DNA of 64,000 nucleotides from Nocardia aurantia (GTDB lineage Bacteria > Actinomycetota > Actinomycetes > Mycobacteriales > Mycobacteriaceae). The position numbers and the translations under genes are program-made. Position 1 is the first letter of the stretch, and the number at the start of each line of letters is the position of its first letter. A model generated the notes under the pieces. The model was not told where the DNA came from, ran no database searches, and saw nothing but the letters and a program-made list of their open reading frames with translations. The stretch covers positions 1 to 64,000 of the forward strand of contig NZ_WEGI01000019.1 of NCBI RefSeq assembly GCF_009604425.1. Direction: 5' to 3'. Positions 52,389-61,879 of this stretch are shown piece by piece.

Positions 52389-54035
52389 TCAGACCCCGGA
52401 CGCGGTGATGAGCATCCGGCCGCTGGACGAGTCGACCTTGAACCAGCGGCTCTCACTGGAGGTGGAGCCGTTGCGCAGGGTGTAGGTCAGGTTCGCGACC
52501 GCGCCGTCCGGGCCGTTGGGCGTCACCGAACCCACCCGCACCGCGCTGATCCCGGACCAGAACTTCTGGTACGCCTGGTAGCCGCCGGTCTGCCCCTGAT
52601 ACGCCGGCGACAGCTGCGACCAGGCGCCGTCGATGTTGCCCGGCAGCATGCCGTAGTAGCCGGAGACGAACGCGGTCACGCTGGCGGGCTGGGCGGCCGG
52701 CGCGGCCGGGGTGAACGTCGTGGAGGCCAGGGGGCTCGGTGTCGGTGTCGCGGGTGGCGTGGTCGCGCCGGGCGGCGGAGCGCTTCCGGGCGGCAGGGCG
52801 GTGGGCGGCAAGGCGCCGGACGAGGGTGCGGCGGCGCCGGACGAGGGTGCGGCCGGGGCCGACGTCGGTTGTGCCGCACCGGTTTCGGATGCCGATGCGG
52901 CCGCCGGAGCGGACGAGGCGCCCGGCGGAATGGTGGCCGCCGTGTTCTCCCCCTTCTTGCCGCCGGAGGTCGCCAGCACGATCACGGCGATGATCACCAG
53001 CACCAGCGTGACGCCCGAGGCGACCAGGACCAGCAGTCGCTGCCGATCGGCCGGCTCCCGCTTCGGCCGCGGGGCCGGCGGTTGCGGCGCCGGCGCGAGC
53101 ATGGGCGTTTCGACCGGGAGCACCTCGTGCGAGGGCAGCACGGTGGTCGGGGACACCACGGGTGCGGGCGCGGGCGCCGCGATCACCTTCGTCTCCGCCT
53201 CGGCGAGCTCCGGCTCACGGCCCTCCGCGACCGCGGCCAGGGCCTCCTGCACCTCGCGCATGCCCGGGCGCTCGGCCGGCTCCGAGGCCAGCAGGCGCAT
53301 CAGCACCGGGCCCAGCGCGCCGGCGCGGGTAGGCGTGGGCACGTCGGCGCGGGCCACCGCGTGCAGCGTGGCCAGCGGATTCTCGCCCTCGCCGAACGGC
53401 GGCGCGCCCTCGACCGCGGCATAGAGGGTGGAACCGAGCGCGAACACATCCGAACTCGGCGAGGAATCCTCACCACGGGCGATCTCGGGCGCCAGGTACG
53501 CCGGGGTGCCGGCCAGGAAGCCGGTCGACGTGACCGTGACGTCGCCGACCGCGCGGGAGATGCCGAAATCGGTGATCTTCGCGGTGCCGTTGTCGGTGAC
53601 CAGCACGTTGGCGGGCTTCACGTCACGATGCACGATGCCCGCGTCGTGCGCGGCGGCCAGCGCGTCGGCGACCTGCGCGCCGATGCGCGCCACCCGCCGG
53701 GGATCCAGCGGGCCGCTGTCGCGCATCACGGCCGCCAGACTCGGCGCGTCGACGTATTCCATGACCAGCCACGGCTGGCCGTCCTCCTCCGCGACGTCGA
53801 AGACGGTCACCGCGTTGGGATGATGCAGCCGGGCCGCGATCCGGCCCTCGCGCATCGCGCGCAGTTTGGCCTCCATGGCCTGCACCCGGGTCAGCCCCGG
53901 GTTGAGGAGCAACTGCTTCACCGCGACGGTGCGCCGCAACCGGACGTCGTCGGCCCGCCACACCACGCCCATAGCGCCGGTGCCGATGGGGTCGCCCAGG
54001 CGATACCGCCCCGCGATCAGCCGGTCTGCCGTCAT
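52389..54035 (-). CDS. Receptor-type serine/threonine protein kinase
   Basis: A 548-residue Hanks-type kinase. The kinase domain (about residues 11-275) has Lys40 in VAVK, HRD at 136-138 and DFG at 156-158. A Pro-rich juxtamembrane part leads to one membrane helix (about 332-355), then a roughly 90-residue Ala/Pro/Ser linker and an extracellular domain of about 100 residues resembling an SnoaL/NTF2-like sensor fold (SVTAFVSGYYGMLPG...). Its signal and targets are unknown. Confidence 0.9.
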   Translation of the reverse strand: MTADRLIAGRYRLGDPIGTGAMGVVWRADDVRLRRTVAVKQLLLNPGLTRVQAMEAKLRAMREGRIAARLHHPNAVTVFDVAEEDGQPWLVMEYVDAPSLAAVMRDSGPLDPRRVARIGAQVADALAAAHDAGIVHRDVKPANVLVTDNGTAKITDFGISRAVGDVTVTSTGFLAGTPAYLAPEIARGEDSSPSSDVFALGSTLYAAVEGAPPFGEGENPLATLHAVARADVPTPTRAGALGPVLMRLLASEPAERPGMREVQEALAAVAEGREPELAEAETKVIAAPAPAPVVSPTTVLPSHEVLPVETPMLAPAPQPPAPRPKREPADRQRLLVLVASGVTLVLVIIAVIVLATSGGKKGENTAATIPPGASSAPAAASASETGAAQPTSAPAAPSSGAAAPSSGALPPTALPPGSAPPPGATTPPATPTPSPLASTTFTPAAPAAQPASVTAFVSGYYGMLPGNIDGAWSQLSPAYQGQTGGYQAYQKFWSGISAVRVGSVTPNGPDGAVANLTYTLRNGSTSSESRWFKVDSSSGRMLITASGV

Positions 54036-54390
54036 GCTGTCGAACCTCTCCTGGCCTCACACGCCGAGCCACCTACCACTGCTGCGTGAAAGCCCGGAAA
54101 CACTCTGAAAATCTTACGCGGTACGTCCGGTGATCACCTTACCGGCCCGTCCCGGGGATACCCGACAATGCCTGTCGCGCTATGTAATTCGCCGTTCCCG
54201 CCACATTTCCGCGACATCGCCGCGGGTGACCGGAGCTCGATTTCACAGATACGCCACCGCCATTCCACGACGACGCCGGAACGCCCTTGTGGCCCAGAGG
54301 TACCCGAATCCGGGACCGAATCACCCGGGACCGCGCCGCGACACCCGCGCCCGCCGGCGATGCGGCAGGCGCGAGTACCGTAGCGCGAGG
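54036..54390. other. 355-base non-coding region between kinase and metH
   Basis: It contains the kinase promoter region and an AT-richer patch (TCTTACGCGG near 54112). I see no gene, riboswitch or repeat. A short plus-strand frame at 54168-54383 has no family features. Confidence 0.4.
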
Positions 54391-57300
54391 TCAGGCGCTG
54401 AAATACTTCGCTTCCGGATGCAGCAGGACGAAGGCGTCCGTGGACTGCTCCGGATGCAGCTGCAGTTCCTCGGAGAGCGTCACGCCGATCCGATCCGCCT
54501 GCAGCAGTGCGACGAGTTTCGCCCGGTCGTCCAGATCGGGACAGGCGCCGTAACCGAACGAGAAACGGGCGCCGCGGTATCCGAGCTTGAAGTACTCCTG
54601 GACATCGGACGGATCGTCCTCGGCGATCGTATGACCCTCCAGCACCAGTTCTTCGCGGACGCGGCGATGCCAGTATTCCGCGAGCGCCTCGGTGAGCTGC
54701 ACACCGATGCCGTGTACTTCCAGATAGTCGCGATAATTGTTGTCCGCGAACAGCTGATTGGCGAAGTCGGCGATGGGTTGCCCCATGGTGACCAGCTGGA
54801 ACGGCCACACGTCCACCTGACCGGTCTCGATCGCGCGCTCGCGGGAGCGGATGAAATCGGCGATGCACAGGAACCGGTCCCGCTGCTGCCGCGGGAAGGT
54901 GAACCGATACCGTTCCGCCGCAGCCGGATTCGGCTCCGCCAGCACGATCACCTCGTCGCCCTCGGACACGGCCGGGAAGTACCCGTAGACCACGGCGGCG
55001 TGCTGCAGCACCCCCTCGGTGGACAACCGGTCCAGCCAGTACCGCAGCCGGGGACGGCCCTCGGTCTCGACCAGCTCCTCGTAGCTCGGGCCCTCGCCGC
55101 CGCGCTGCCCGCGCAGGCCCCACTGGCCCAGGAACAACGCGCGCTCGTCGAGCAGTCCGGAATACTCCGGCACCGCGAGCCCCTTCACCACCCGGGTGCC
55201 CCAGAACGGCGGCACCGGAACCGGCAGGTCGGCGGCCACATCGGACCGGGCCGGCACCTCCACCGGCACCTCGGCGGCCTTGCGCTCCTCGGCGATGCGC
55301 TGCGAGCGCTCGTGCCGGGCCTTGCGCTCGGCGGCCTTGGACCGGGCCGCGAGCGCCTCCGGGCTGTCCGGATCGAGGCCGCCGCCGCGCTTGCGGGTCA
55401 TGATCTCGTCCATCAGGCGCAGGCCCTCGAACGCGTCGCGCGCGTAATTGACCTCGCCCTCGTACACATCGGTGAGATCGTTCTCGACGTAGGCGCGGGT
55501 CAGCGCGGCGCCGCCGAGCAGCACCGGGAACTTCTCCGCGACCCCGCGCGAGTTCATCTCCTGGAGGTTCTCCTTCATGACCACCGTCGACTTGACCAGC
55601 AGGCCGGACATGCCGATGACATCGGCCTTCTTGTCGGTGGCGGCGTCCAGGATCGCCGTGATCGGTTGTTTGATACCGAGATTCACGACCTCGTAGCCGT
55701 TGTTGGACAGGATGATGTCGACCAGGTTCTTGCCGATGTCGTGCACGTCGCCCTTGACGGTCGCGAGCACGATGCGGCCCTTGCCCGCGTCGTCGGTGGA
55801 CTCCATGTGCGGTTCCAGATAGGCGACCGCGGTCTTCATCACCTCGGCGGACTGCAACACGAACGGCAACTGCATCTGCCCGGAACCGAACAGCTCGCCG
55901 ACGGTCTTCATACCCGACAGCAGGGTCTCGTTGATGATCTGCAGCGGCGGCACCGTCTCCATCGCCGCCTCGAGATCGGCGTCGAGACCGTTGCGCTCAC
56001 CGTCGACGATGCGGCGCTCCAGCCGCTCGAACAGCGGCAGCGCCGCCAGCTCGTCGGCCCGCGACGCCTTCGCCGAGGCCGCGGACACGCCCTCGAACAT
56101 GGACATCAGCGTCTGCAACGGGTCGTAGCCCTCGCGGCGGCGGTCGTACACCAGATCGAGCGCGGTCTCCCGCTGGTCCTCGGGGATGCGGCTCATCGGC
56201 AGGATCTTCGAGGCGTGCACGATCGCCGAATCCAGCCCGGCCTGCACACACTCGTGCATGAACACCGAGTTCAGCACCTGCCGCGCGGCCGGGTTCAGGC
56301 CGAAGGAGATGTTCGAAAGTCCCAGTGTGGTCTGCACTTCCGGATGCCGGAGCTTGAGTTGCCGGATGCCCTCGATGGTTTCGATGCCGTCGCGGCGGGA
56401 CTCCTCCTGCCCGGTGCCGAGGGTGAAGGTGAGGCAGTCGACGATGATGTCGGACTCCGCCAGCCCCCAGTTGCCGGTGATGTCGGCGATCAGCCGCTCG
56501 GCGATCTCGACCTTCTTCTCGGCGGTGCGGGCCTGACCCTCCTCGTCGATGGTCAGCGCGACCACCGCGGCGCCGTGCTCGGCGACCAGCCGCATGGTCT
56601 GCTGGAAGCGGGACTCCGGGCCGTCGCCGTCCTCGTAGTTGACCGAGTTGACCGCGCACCGCCCGCCCAGATGCTCGAGCCCGGCGCGCAGCACCGGCGC
56701 CTCGGTGGAGTCGAGCATGATCGGCAGTGTGGAGGCCGTGGCCAGCCGGGAGGCGAGCTCGGACATGTCGGCGGCGCCGTCGCGGCCGACGTAGTCGACG
56801 CACAGATCGAGCATGTGCGCGCCGTCGCGGGTCTGGTCCTTGGCGATGTCGAGGCACTTCTGCCAGTCGCCCGCGAGCATCGCGTCGCGGAAGGCCTTGG
56901 AGCCGTTGGCATTCGTGCGCTCGCCGATCATCATGATCGACGCATCCTGCTCGAACGGCACCGCGGTGTACATCGAGGACACGCTCGGCTCGTGCCGCGG
57001 GGCGCGCCGCGCCGGCTGCACCTCGGCGACCGCCTCGGCCACCTGCCGGATGTGCTCGGGGGTGGTGCCGCAGCACCCGCCGACCAGCGCCAGCCCGAAT
57101 TCGGTGACGAAGCCGCGCAGCGCCGCCGCCAGCTCCGCCGGGCCCAGCGGGTACTCCGCGCCGTTCGGGCCGAGCACCGGCAGGCCCGCGTTCGGCATGA
57201 CCGACACCGGCAGCTGCGCGTGCTTGGACAGGTGCCGCAGGTGCTCGCTCATCTCCTCGGGGCCGGTGGCGCAGTTCAGGCCGATCATGTCGACACCGAG

Positions 57301-57987
57301 CGGCTCGACCGCGGTGAGCGCCGCGCCGATCTCGCTGCCGACCAGCATGGTGCCGGTGGTCTCGACGGTGACATGGGTGATGATCGGGATGCGCCGGCCC
57401 GCGCGTGCCATGGCCCGGCGGCTGCCGATCACCGCCGCCTTCAGCTGCAGCAGGTCCTGGCAGGTTTCGATGAGGACGGCGTCGGCGCCCCCTTCCAGCA
57501 TGCCGAGCGCCGCCTCGGCGTAGGCGTCGCGCAGCGCGGCGAAGGGCGCGTGGCCGAGGGTCGGCAGCTTGGTGCCCGGACCCATCGAGCCCAGCACGTA
57601 GCGCGGGGTGCCGTCGGCGGACGGGCCCATCTCGTCGGCCACCTCGCGGGCCAGCCGGGTGCCGCGCTCGGACAGATCCCGAATGCGGTCGGAGATGCCG
57701 TAGTCGGCCAGATTCGGCAGGTTGCAGCCGAAGGTGTTGGTCTCGACCGCGTCGGCGCCGGCCTCGAAATACGCGCGGTGGATGCCGCGCAACACGTCCG
57801 GCCGGGTCTCGTTGAGGATCTCGTTGCAGCCCTCCAGCCCCAGGAAATCGTCCAGGGACAGGTCCGCCGCCTGCAGCATGGTGCCCATGGCGCCGTCACC
57901 GATCAGCACACGCCGGGCGAGCGTGTCGAACAACGTGGTATCGAACGTCGGCGGCGTCCCGGACGCGGCGTGGGAGGGCACAGGCAT
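54391..57987 (-). CDS. metH: Cobalamin-dependent methionine synthase
   Basis: A 1198-residue MetH, the length of the mycobacterial enzyme. In order: homocysteine domain with Zn cysteines (IETCQDLL; GGCCGTTPEHI), pterin-binding domain (MMIGERTNANGSKAF), B12 cap and B12-binding domain with VHDIGKNLVD, and the SAM reactivation domain at the C-terminus. It makes methionine from homocysteine and methyl-tetrahydrofolate. I chose the ATG at 57987; a longer reading lacks family similarity. No cobalamin riboswitch is apparent in 57988-58195. Confidence 0.96.
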   Translation of the reverse strand: MPVPSHAASGTPPTFDTTLFDTLARRVLIGDGAMGTMLQAADLSLDDFLGLEGCNEILNETRPDVLRGIHRAYFEAGADAVETNTFGCNLPNLADYGISDRIRDLSERGTRLAREVADEMGPSADGTPRYVLGSMGPGTKLPTLGHAPFAALRDAYAEAALGMLEGGADAVLIETCQDLLQLKAAVIGSRRAMARAGRRIPIITHVTVETTGTMLVGSEIGAALTAVEPLGVDMIGLNCATGPEEMSEHLRHLSKHAQLPVSVMPNAGLPVLGPNGAEYPLGPAELAAALRGFVTEFGLALVGGCCGTTPEHIRQVAEAVAEVQPARRAPRHEPSVSSMYTAVPFEQDASIMMIGERTNANGSKAFRDAMLAGDWQKCLDIAKDQTRDGAHMLDLCVDYVGRDGAADMSELASRLATASTLPIMLDSTEAPVLRAGLEHLGGRCAVNSVNYEDGDGPESRFQQTMRLVAEHGAAVVALTIDEEGQARTAEKKVEIAERLIADITGNWGLAESDIIVDCLTFTLGTGQEESRRDGIETIEGIRQLKLRHPEVQTTLGLSNISFGLNPAARQVLNSVFMHECVQAGLDSAIVHASKILPMSRIPEDQRETALDLVYDRRREGYDPLQTLMSMFEGVSAASAKASRADELAALPLFERLERRIVDGERNGLDADLEAAMETVPPLQIINETLLSGMKTVGELFGSGQMQLPFVLQSAEVMKTAVAYLEPHMESTDDAGKGRIVLATVKGDVHDIGKNLVDIILSNNGYEVVNLGIKQPITAILDAATDKKADVIGMSGLLVKSTVVMKENLQEMNSRGVAEKFPVLLGGAALTRAYVENDLTDVYEGEVNYARDAFEGLRLMDEIMTRKRGGGLDPDSPEALAARSKAAERKARHERSQRIAEERKAAEVPVEVPARSDVAADLPVPVPPFWGTRVVKGLAVPEYSGLLDERALFLGQWGLRGQRGGEGPSYEELVETEGRPRLRYWLDRLSTEGVLQHAAVVYGYFPAVSEGDEVIVLAEPNPAAAERYRFTFPRQQRDRFLCIADFIRSRERAIETGQVDVWPFQLVTMGQPIADFANQLFADNNYRDYLEVHGIGVQLTEALAEYWHRRVREELVLEGHTIAEDDPSDVQEYFKLGYRGARFSFGYGACPDLDDRAKLVALLQADRIGVTLSEELQLHPEQSTDAFVLLHPEAKYFSA

Positions 57988-58195
57988 GCTTAAAGAGTAG
58001 AGGGGACCGCCGACAATCCGCCGTCTCGCACACACTCCCGGGGCCGGTCGTGAGCTGCGCCACAACCCGGTCGCGGAACCACCGCCGTCCGGCAATCACT
58101 GACACGCCGACCGGAACGACGCAATCGGACCAGCACACGGCCTGCATCGGCGATATGCGGTGAAAGGAACTGCCACCACACCGTAGGCTGACCGG

Positions 58196-59080
58196 GTGAA
58201 CGCCAGTGCATCACCCGATCCGGATCTGCCGACGTTGCGTGATCCCGTCCTGGTCGCTGCCTTCGAGGGCTGGAACGATGCCGCCGACGCCGCCAGCGGT
58301 GCCGTCGAGCATCTGGAGCTGATCTGGGACGCGGAACCGCTCGCCGAGCTGGACTCCGAGGACTACTACGACTACCAGGTGAACCGCCCGACGGTTCGTC
58401 AGGTCGACGGCGTCACACGTGAGATCCAGTGGCCGTCCACGACCTTGTCGGTCTGCTCGCCACCGGGCAGCAACCGGGACGTGGTGCTGCTGCACGGCAT
58501 CGAGCCGAACATGCGGTGGCGCAGCTTCTGCAACGACATCCTGGAACTGGTCGATCAGCTCGGCGTCACCACCGTCGTCATCCTCGGCGCACTGCTCGCC
58601 GACACCCCGCACACCCGGCCCGTCCCGGTCACCGGCACCGCCTACAACAAGGAGGCGGCCGAGCAGTTCAGCATCGAGCAGACCCGCTACGAGGGCCCGA
58701 CCGGGATCACCGGGGTCCTGCAGGACGCGTGCGTGCGCGGGGGCGTGCCGTCCATCTCGTTCTGGGCGGCGGTGCCGCACTACGTCTCGCAGCCGCCGAA
58801 TCCGAAGGCCACCATCGCGCTGCTGCACAAGGTGGAGGACGTGCTCGACATCGAGGTCCCGCTCGGCGAGCTGCCCACCCAGGCCGAGGAGTGGGAGAAG
58901 GCGGTCGACGAGATGACCGCCGGCGACGAGGAGGTCACCGAGTACGTGCGCTCCCTCGAGGAGCGCGGCGACCAGGTCGACCTCAACGAGGCGATGGCGA
59001 AGATCGACGGCGACGCGATCGCCGCCGAATTCGAGAAGTACCTGCGCCGCCGCGGCGGCCCGGGAGGTTTCGCACTCTGA
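58196..59080 (+). CDS. PAC2-family (proteasome assembly chaperone 2-like) protein
   Basis: A 294-residue PAC2-family protein (DPVLVAAFEGWNDAADAASGAVEHL; LGALLADTPHTRPVPV; PSISFWAAVPHYV). The family is conserved in actinobacteria next to metH, as in mycobacterial Rv2125. Eukaryotic relatives help assemble proteasomes; the bacterial role is unproven. It starts at a GTG and is divergent from metH. Confidence 0.92.
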   Translation: MNASASPDPDLPTLRDPVLVAAFEGWNDAADAASGAVEHLELIWDAEPLAELDSEDYYDYQVNRPTVRQVDGVTREIQWPSTTLSVCSPPGSNRDVVLLHGIEPNMRWRSFCNDILELVDQLGVTTVVILGALLADTPHTRPVPVTGTAYNKEAAEQFSIEQTRYEGPTGITGVLQDACVRGGVPSISFWAAVPHYVSQPPNPKATIALLHKVEDVLDIEVPLGELPTQAEEWEKAVDEMTAGDEEVTEYVRSLEERGDQVDLNEAMAKIDGDAIAAEFEKYLRRRGGPGGFAL

Positions 59081-59087
59081 TCCGGTC

Positions 59088-59405
59088 TCAGCACTGCACC
59101 GTCCAGACCTGCGCGGCGGCCTCCTGAGCCAGTTTGGCGATCAGCAGATCCCGTGGGATGGTCTGTCCCGCAAGGTGTTCCAGTGACGGCACCACCACGT
59201 GGTGCGCCTCGGCGCGTTTCAGCTCTGCGGTCAGCTCCGCGAAGGCGGTGCCGTCACCGGGCTCGGATTCGTGGAACGTGACGGCGAAGCACAGACCGGC
59301 GGCCCGGGCGAGATCGCACATGGCGTCCTCGAGCTCACCGAGCCGGCCCTCGGCCAGGTCGTCACGCAGGTACCCGTAGATCAACGCTTCCACCCGAACC
59401 TCCAT
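59088..59405 (-). CDS. Small protein resembling a serine-recombinase N-terminal domain
   Basis: A 105-residue protein with resolvase-like features (ALIYGYLRDDL near the start, VVVPSLEHLAG near residue 80) but lacking a clear catalytic Ser and any DNA-binding domain. It is therefore unlikely to recombine DNA and may be a regulator or relic. It is divergent from an XRE-type gene, and the two share a dyad-containing region. Convergent with PAC2 (seven bases between stops). Confidence 0.6.
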   Translation of the reverse strand: MEVRVEALIYGYLRDDLAEGRLGELEDAMCDLARAAGLCFAVTFHESEPGDGTAFAELTAELKRAEAHHVVVPSLEHLAGQTIPRDLLIAKLAQEAAAQVWTVQC

Positions 59406-59478
59406 GCGATTTGGGAGACAGCATCGGACACAGCAAACCGTTCACTTCGAGGATCCACCGCTCCGGAATGCCCGTGCA

Positions 59479-59498
59479 GATGTCATGTCGGTGACATC
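59479..59498. promoter_or_regulatory. Perfect inverted repeat between the resolvase-like and XRE genes
   Basis: GATGTCA-TGTCGG-TGACATC has perfect 7-base arms. It lies 74 bases from the resolvase-like start and 53 from the chosen XRE start. It is a candidate binding site for the XRE-type protein. Confidence 0.5.
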
Positions 59499-59550
59499 GG
59501 ATTGCCCTATCCCGGACCATGCGGCGTTTGCTGATGGGATACTAGAAGAT

Positions 59551-60783
59551 ATGGCCGCTGGTGACGAACGCCCCGTCTGGGCGGTGCGAATGCGCTCCGA
59601 ACGCGAGGCCCGCGGCTGGTCGCAGGCCGACGCCGTCCGGGCGATGCGCGCCAAGTCCACCCACAATCTGCCGACAGACAGTACGCTGCTGCGGAATTGG
59701 CGACGCTGGGAGTCCGGCGAGTCCCGGCCGGACGAGTTCTACGCACCGATCATCGCCGCCAGCTTCGACACCGTGACCACCGCGTTCTTCCCGAAGGCGC
59801 GGCCCAACCGGGACGACGAACTGCTCGCGTCCACGGGGATGGACACGCTGGAATTCGTGGGGCGCCTGCGGATGTCGGACGTGTGCGGCGCCACCCTGGA
59901 CGCGCTGCGGATCACCGCCGAACGGTTGTGCTGCGAATATCCCTGCGGCGACGCGGCCGCACTGCACGCGGAGGGCACGGCCTGGCTGCGCCGCATCACC
60001 TCGCTGCTGGACGGCCGGCTCACGCTGGCGCAGCATCGCGAGGTGCTGGTGCTCGCGGGCTGGGTGGCGCTGCTGGTCGGCTGCCTCGACTACGACCTGG
60101 GCCGCCGGGCCGCCGCGGAGGCCACCCGCCGCGCCGCGATGTCGCTCGGACACGAGGCGGAGCACGTCGAAATCGTCGGCTGGGGTGCGGAGATGGCCGC
60201 GTGGTTCGCACTCACCCAAGGCAATTACCGGGGCGCGATCGAGGCCGTCGACGGCGTCGCGGCAAGTACCCAGCGACTCGGTGTCGCCGTCCAGCTGTCC
60301 GCCCAGCAGGCGAAGGCGTGGGCGCGGCTCGGCGACCACGGCCGGATGGAGGCGGCGCTGTCCGAAAGTCGGGCAATCCTACAGCAATTGGACCATCCGG
60401 CAAATCTGGACAATCACTTCGTGGTCGATCCGCACAAGCTGGATTTCTATGCGATGGACTGTTTCCGGGTGGCGGGCGACGACCGGCGCGCGGAAGCGTA
60501 TGCGCGCCGGGTGATCCGGTCCGCCACCACACCCGACGGCACGGTCCGCAGCCCGATGCGGGTCGCGGAGGCCCAGCTGACGCTCGCGACCGTGGCGGTG
60601 CGCGACGGCGATCTGGAACGGGCGCTGCACGAGGCGTTGCGGGCCTTCGCCGGTCACCGCCGCTCGCTGCCCTCGCTGCTGTGGATCGCCGGCGAGACGG
60701 CCCGCGAGATGATCGGCCGGTATCCCGGCGACCCCCGCACCCGTTCCTATCTGGATCGGCTGCGGTCACTGTCCCCGTCCTGA
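59551..60783 (+). CDS. XRE-like helix-turn-helix protein with TPR-like C-terminus
   Basis: A protein of about 410 residues. The N-terminus is an HTH of the type seen in actinobacterial XRE regulators (MRSEREARGWSQADAVRAM, then LLRNWRRWESGESRP). The rest is helical with repeated Ala-rich helix pairs suggesting TPR-like repeats (YRGAIEAVDGVAAS, QQAKAWARLGDHGRMEAAL). The start is uncertain: ATG at 59551 is preceded by AGAAG. Such proteins often pair with small effector or signalling genes in Nocardia and Streptomyces. Confidence 0.75.
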   Translation: MAAGDERPVWAVRMRSEREARGWSQADAVRAMRAKSTHNLPTDSTLLRNWRRWESGESRPDEFYAPIIAASFDTVTTAFFPKARPNRDDELLASTGMDTLEFVGRLRMSDVCGATLDALRITAERLCCEYPCGDAAALHAEGTAWLRRITSLLDGRLTLAQHREVLVLAGWVALLVGCLDYDLGRRAAAEATRRAAMSLGHEAEHVEIVGWGAEMAAWFALTQGNYRGAIEAVDGVAASTQRLGVAVQLSAQQAKAWARLGDHGRMEAALSESRAILQQLDHPANLDNHFVVDPHKLDFYAMDCFRVAGDDRRAEAYARRVIRSATTPDGTVRSPMRVAEAQLTLATVAVRDGDLERALHEALRAFAGHRRSLPSLLWIAGETAREMIGRYPGDPRTRSYLDRLRSLSPS

Positions 60784-60808
60784 CCCGTCGACCATTAAGG
60801 TGCGACGA

Positions 60809-61582
60809 ATGGATTTCAGTCTGCGTACCTGCTCGTGGCGGGGGCACGCCACGTACGCGCCCGACGAGACGGAACTGGCCGCGCGCCTGCACGTTTCGAC
60901 ACCCGCCGGCGAGGCCTGGCGCTGCCTGCGCTGTGGCGACTTCGTGGTCGGCGAACCGCGGCACCGCGGCCCGGCCGACGCCGCCCCGGAGGTGCCGCGC
61001 GGGCGGCTGCTGCGGGACCGGTTCATCATGCGGCTGCTCGCCGTCGAACGGGTGCTGCGCGGATTGGTCTTCGTCGCACTCGCTTTCGGCGTGTACAAGG
61101 TCCGTAACTCACAATCGCAGTTGCGCGCGGCGTTCGATCGGGAGATGCCGCTGATCCGCCCGCTGGCCGACCAGATCGGCTGGAACCCGGACAATTCGAA
61201 GATCGTGCACTTCATCGAGAAGGGCTGGCAGCTGTCGCCGACCACCCTCACGCTGATCGCGGTGGGGTTGCTCGCATACGCGGCGATCGAACTGATCGAG
61301 GCCGTCGGACTGTGGCTGGTGCAACGCTGGGGCGAGTACTTCGCGGTGGTCGCGACCGCGCTGTTCCTGCCCTTCGAGATCTACGAGCTGACCGAGCGGA
61401 TCACCGTGGTGCGGGCCGGCGCGCTGCTGATCAACGTGGCCGCGGTGGTGTGGTTGTTGTGGTCCAAGCGACTGTTCGGCATCAACGGCGGCGGGCGGGC
61501 CTATCACGCCGAACACAGCGAGGAGAGCCTGCTCACCGTCGAGCGCGCCGCACTGGCCGCTCCCGGCGAGGACGGGGCCTGA
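60809..61582 (+). CDS. DUF2127-family membrane protein
   Basis: A 257-residue protein. The N-terminus carries a zinc-ribbon-like pair CLRCG (about residue 39) and a His/Cys at the front (CSWRGHATY). Four hydrophobic helices follow (VERVLRGLVFVALAFG; LTLIAVGLLAYAAIELIEAVG; YFAVVATALFLPFEIYEL; LLINVAAVVWLLW), the DUF2127 pattern. Function unknown. The ATG at 60809 follows AAGGTG, 26 bases after the XRE gene, so the two may be co-transcribed. Confidence 0.82.
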   Translation: MDFSLRTCSWRGHATYAPDETELAARLHVSTPAGEAWRCLRCGDFVVGEPRHRGPADAAPEVPRGRLLRDRFIMRLLAVERVLRGLVFVALAFGVYKVRNSQSQLRAAFDREMPLIRPLADQIGWNPDNSKIVHFIEKGWQLSPTTLTLIAVGLLAYAAIELIEAVGLWLVQRWGEYFAVVATALFLPFEIYELTERITVVRAGALLINVAAVVWLLWSKRLFGINGGGRAYHAEHSEESLLTVERAALAAPGEDGA

Positions 61583-61639
61583 CCGCCCGGCGGGGCGCAG
61601 CCGCTCACCGCGGCGAGGCCGGACCGGGCTGCCCGGCGA

Positions 61640-61823
61640 GGCCGGACATGATCACCCAGCCTGGCCGGACGTGATCACCCAGCGTGGCCGGACATGATCA
61701 CTCGGCGTGGCCGGACGCGATCACCCAGCGTCGCCGGACGCGATCACCCAGCGTCGCCGGACGCGATCACCCAGTGTGGCCGGACGTGATCACCCGGCAT
61801 CGCCGGACAGGATCACCGACGGC
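61640..61823. repeat. Eight-copy 23-bp intergenic tandem repeat
   Basis: Seven well-matched 23-base units (consensus GGCCGGACGTGATCACCCAG followed by CGT) run from 61640 to 61800, with a degenerate eighth to 61823. The unit contains the palindrome TGATCA or CGATCA-type core and CCGGA. As 23 is not a multiple of three it is not a coding repeat, and no spacers separate the units, so it is not CRISPR. It ends 57 bases before the DUF2397 start. Confidence 0.93.
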
Positions 61824-61879
61824 ACGCCGAGCCCGGGTACGGCGACGGCACCCGCGGCGGCGGTACTACTCTCGACCCG

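Noticed and set aside
57988..58195. Cobalamin or SAM riboswitch upstream of metH
   Set aside because: I looked for the B12 box and typical stems on the minus strand and did not see them; a covariance-model search would decide.
61640..61823. Possible CRISPR array
   Set aside because: Units are contiguous with no unique spacers and no cas genes are nearby.
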